Below, in pieces: positions 5,079 to 6,742 of a DNA stretch of 6,742 bases. The DNA is taken from NCBI GenBank assembly GCA_026418215.1, contig JAOABT010000168.1, positions 1 to 6,742 of the forward strand. The letters run 5' to 3'. The notes under the pieces were generated by a model. That model was not told the origin of the DNA. It worked only from the letters and a program-made list of their open reading frames with translations, and made no database searches. A program made the translations under genes and the position numbers. The stretch's first letter is position 1. Every line of letters begins with the position of its first letter. The DNA comes from Clostridia bacterium (GTDB taxonomy: Bacteria; Bacillota; Clostridia; DSM-8532).

Positions 5079-6413
5079 TCACCAATTCCATTCAAACCGC
5101 TCTATGTCTGTTTCTATGAGCTCTGCGCCGATCTGAACCTCTACGACGTGGAGATCTGTTGTGGCACGGATGGCATGCTTCTGCCCGCGCGTAATGTAGA
5201 CGACATCTCCTCGTCTGACATTTCTTACATGCCCGTCGATTACCAGGTCACCTGTTCCGTTAACGATGGTCCAAACCTCATCTCGAATGTGATGCAGCTG
5301 ATAGCTTATGAATTTACCGGCTTTGATAACGATATACTTCGTCAGCGAACAGGTATCCTCGTAGCTGTTATAGTCCAAGACCTTATACTCGCCCCATCTT
5401 CGCTCCTCGTACATGGGCCTCTGGTTGAAATCCTGTATGTATTCCTTTAAATAGGAGCTCTGGTGCTTGTCCGAAACCAAAATACCATCGGGGCTTGCGG
5501 CAACAACCATATCCTTTGCGCCCATAATAACAAGCGGAATGCCAAGTTCATTGATGGCATGGGTATTTTCGCAGTCGCTGCTCATGGTCACCTTTCCGAT
5601 GGCCTTGCTTTCCATAACCTCCGTAAGTGTGTTCCAGGTTCCAAGGTCCTTCCAGATACCGACGTATTCCACCATGACAATGGATTTTTCCTTTTCGACG
5701 ACCTCATAATCAAAACTGATTTTTGGGAGCTCTCCATACTTTTGCTCAACATCTGAGAAGGTTTTGTATTTAATATATTGCTTGAGAATATTTATGATAT
5801 AGCCCAGCTTAAACGCAAAAACGCCCCCGTTCCAAAGCGCACCGCTGGCTATGAGCTCTGCGGCATAGGCTTCAGAAGGCTTTTCCTGGAAGCGGTCCAC
5901 GGCATAGACTTTGGGTTCCACACATCCCTTTGGCATGATATAACCGTACTTTTGGGAAGGATATGTAGGCCTTATACCCATTAAGGCAAGATTTGCCGCT
6001 CCCGTTTTTATCTGGTGCTCCATATCGATAAGCGTCGTGAAATAATTCATTTCGGCAAAAGGATCAACCGGCAGAACAAGAACCACTTCGTCAAGGGACA
6101 TGCCCTTTTCAAGGGCAAGATAAGCGCAGGATAACGCTATGGCTGGAAAGGTATCGCGCCTTTGCGGCTCCGAAACAATATCAACAAGGTCATTAAGCTG
6201 ACTTTTTATAGAGTCTGCCTGTATGCTGCCGGTAGCCACAACGATGTCAGCATTTATCCCGGCTTCTCGAATCTGACTATAGACGCGCTGTATCATAGAC
6301 TGGGGTTCATTGTCTTTATTCTTAAGGATTTTAAGAAATTGCTTGGAGCGAATCTCATTTGAAAGGGGCCAGAGTCGCTTCCCCGATCCGCCTGAAAGTA
6401 AAATGATATGCAT
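5079..6413 (-). CDS. manC: Mannose-1-phosphate guanylyltransferase with C-terminal cupin (ManC/AlgA-like)
   Basis: It transfers GMP from GTP to mannose-1-phosphate to give GDP-mannose, a donor for capsule, glycan or O-antigen-like polymers. The N-terminal nucleotidyltransferase domain (about residues 1-265) has the signature LSGGSGKRLWPLS (6-18) with SKQFL (23-27), LPVDPF (114-119), FQEKP (175-179), LWNGGVF (193-199), SFDYEVVEK (233-241) and WKDLGTW (254-260). The C-terminal cupin (about 338-444) matches the type II phosphomannose isomerase region, with QxHxxRxExW as QLHHIRDEVW (372-381), His413 and EVQIG (425-429). Whether isomerase activity exists is not certain. At 444 residues it is slightly shorter than AlgA/ManC (about 470-480). 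The ATG at 6411-6413 has AGGAGGT 5 nt upstream and gives the conserved MHIILLSGG start; an in-frame extension to 6557 has no family match. It appears to be a single-gene unit bracketed by two related hairpins. Confidence 0.93.
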   Translation of the reverse strand: MHIILLSGGSGKRLWPLSNEIRSKQFLKILKNKDNEPQSMIQRVYSQIREAGINADIVVATGSIQADSIKSQLNDLVDIVSEPQRRDTFPAIALSCAYLALEKGMSLDEVVLVLPVDPFAEMNYFTTLIDMEHQIKTGAANLALMGIRPTYPSQKYGYIMPKGCVEPKVYAVDRFQEKPSEAYAAELIASGALWNGGVFAFKLGYIINILKQYIKYKTFSDVEQKYGELPKISFDYEVVEKEKSIVMVEYVGIWKDLGTWNTLTEVMESKAIGKVTMSSDCENTHAINELGIPLVIMGAKDMVVAASPDGILVSDKHQSSYLKEYIQDFNQRPMYEERRWGEYKVLDYNSYEDTCSLTKYIVIKAGKFISYQLHHIRDEVWTIVNGTGDLVIDGHVRNVRRGDVVYITRGQKHAIRATTDLHVVEVQIGAELIETDIERFEWNW

Positions 6414-6441
6414 GGTGTACCTCCTGTATAAGTACACAAAC

Positions 6442-6470
6442 ATTTTATATGAAGTTATCAGGATCAGCAA
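6442..6470 (-). promoter_or_regulatory. Candidate promoter of the guanylyltransferase gene
   Basis: On the minus strand TTGCTG (6465-6470, 3 of 6) and TAAAAT (6442-6447, 5 of 6) are 17 bp apart, 28 bp before the start codon. An overlapping TATAAA at 6444-6449 would have only a 15-bp spacer. The call is moderate because the -35 is weak. Confidence 0.4.
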
Positions 6471-6600
6471 CTGGGAACTTTTTGCCATGATTATGCTGGA
6501 TCTATCCACTCTATATTCATGCGCTATACTGCACTGGCTTCTCTCCCTCTCCTGCATCTTTCTGTAGTTTAATTTCTTTTCATAACTTTGTTCTTGCTAT

Positions 6601-6665
6601 AAAAAGCTCCCCTCTGTGCAGTCCCTGAATTTTGCTATATCAGGTACCTACTCAAAGGGGAGCTT
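6601..6665 (-). terminator. Terminator-like hairpin upstream of manC (element B read leftward)
   Basis: Read on the minus strand, the outer stem of element B ends in AGGGGAGCTT and runs straight into TTTTTATAG. The result is a strong stem followed by a five-U tract, partly within the stem. It could end a leftward gene beyond the right edge, or act as an attenuator ahead of manC. Confidence 0.45.
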
Positions 6666-6667
6666 AT
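6602..6667. repeat. Hairpin element B, related to the element at 4896-4961
   Basis: A perfect 10-bp outer stem AAGCTCCCCT/AGGGGAGCTT (6604-6613 with 6656-6665) encloses CCTGA/TCAGG (6624-6628 with 6640-6644). It matches element A in outer arm, inner stem and overall length. It aligns better with the reverse complement of A (both then read CCTGAAT in the left inner arm and TCAA before the right outer arm), so A and B seem to be inverted copies. Confidence 0.8.
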
Positions 6668-6697
6668 CAAAGCCTAATCCCAAAAGGGTATGATAAG
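6663..6697. repeat. Inverted repeat overlapping the right arm of element B
   Basis: CTTATCA (6663-6669) pairs with TGATAAG (6691-6697), and inside it CCC and GGG flank an AAAA loop (6679-6688). It shares bases 6663-6665 with the outer stem of element B, so both full stems cannot form in the same RNA. Confidence 0.5.
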
Positions 6698-6724
6698 ATC
6701 GGCGCCACTTATGTGCCCATCTTA
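6694..6724. repeat. Third inverted repeat in the same chain
   Basis: TAAGAT (6694-6699) pairs with ATCTTA (6719-6724), with smaller GG/CC and CAC/GTG matches inside. It overlaps the right arm of the 6663-6697 repeat by four bases, so again only one of the two can be fully paired. Confidence 0.4.
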
Positions 6725-6742
6725 GAATACGGGCTGTCTCTT

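Larger units (their letters stand above)
6414..6742. other. Upstream region of manC to the right edge, no gene seen
   Basis: These 329 bases hold the manC ribosome binding site and candidate promoter close to the gene, then about 130 bases (6471-6600) where I see nothing definite. Hairpin element B (6602-6667) and two further overlapping inverted repeats up to 6724 follow. The last 18 bases show nothing recognisable. Confidence 0.6.

Noticed and set aside
4996..6256. 14-bp identical sequence GATGTCAGCATTTA at 4996-5009 and 6243-6256
   Set aside because: One copy is inside conserved manC coding sequence, the flanks do not match, and a single 14-mer repeat in 6.7 kb can occur by chance.
6414..6557. 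N-terminal extension of the guanylyltransferase
   Set aside because: The extra 48 residues precede the conserved MHIILLSGGSGKR start, lack family similarity and span the good ribosome binding site and the candidate promoter.
6648..6742. Minus-strand frame open from the right edge to a TAG near 6648, as the end of an incoming gene
   Set aside because: About 31 codons without a stop is expected by chance, it runs through the hairpin element, and the peptide matches no family I recognise.

Overview
This window looks like chromosomal DNA of an endospore-forming Firmicute, probably a member of Clostridia. The main evidence is the neighbouring pair spoIIID and mreB/mbl at the left end, an arrangement known from Bacillus and Clostridia. 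Strong AGGAGG-type ribosome binding sites before nearly every gene agree with this. No tRNA, rRNA, CRISPR array, transposase or phage gene is visible. Six of the seven genes are on the minus strand; only the ankyrin-repeat gene is on the plus strand.

Left part (1-1189). The 5' two thirds of an MreB/Mbl actin-like gene runs off the left edge and starts at a TTG codon. Upstream of it is spoIIID, the mother-cell sporulation regulator, which ends inside an intrinsic terminator hairpin. A perfect 18-bp palindrome overlaps the proposed mreB/mbl -10 box. The 236 bp upstream of spoIIID contain only small dyads and weak promoter candidates.

Middle (1190-4341). A two-gene, translationally coupled operon encodes an ICMT-like membrane methyltransferase and a UbiE-like SAM methyltransferase. 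It is driven by a near-consensus sigma-A promoter. Just downstream of the -10 is an inverted repeat resembling ArsR/SmtB-family metalloregulator operators. Next comes a secreted or membrane-anchored S41 (tricorn/CTP-like) protease homologue in which the expected nucleophile serine is replaced by glutamine, so it is probably a pseudoprotease.

Right part (4342-6742). A small plus-strand ankyrin-repeat gene converges on a mannose-1-phosphate guanylyltransferase gene with a C-terminal cupin domain (ManC/AlgA-like), which makes GDP-mannose for surface polysaccharides. This gene is bracketed by two related ~66-bp nested hairpins, at 4896-4961 and 6602-6667. They share an outer AAGCTCCCC/GGGGAGCTT arm and an inner CCTGA/TCAGG stem and appear to lie in inverted orientation to each other. 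The right-hand copy also overlaps two further inverted repeats that would form mutually exclusive RNA structures.

Apart from the sporulation/shape pair and the methyltransferase operon, the genes look like independent transcription units. The least explained items are the paired hairpins, the ArsR-type operator without a repressor gene in view, and the pseudoprotease.
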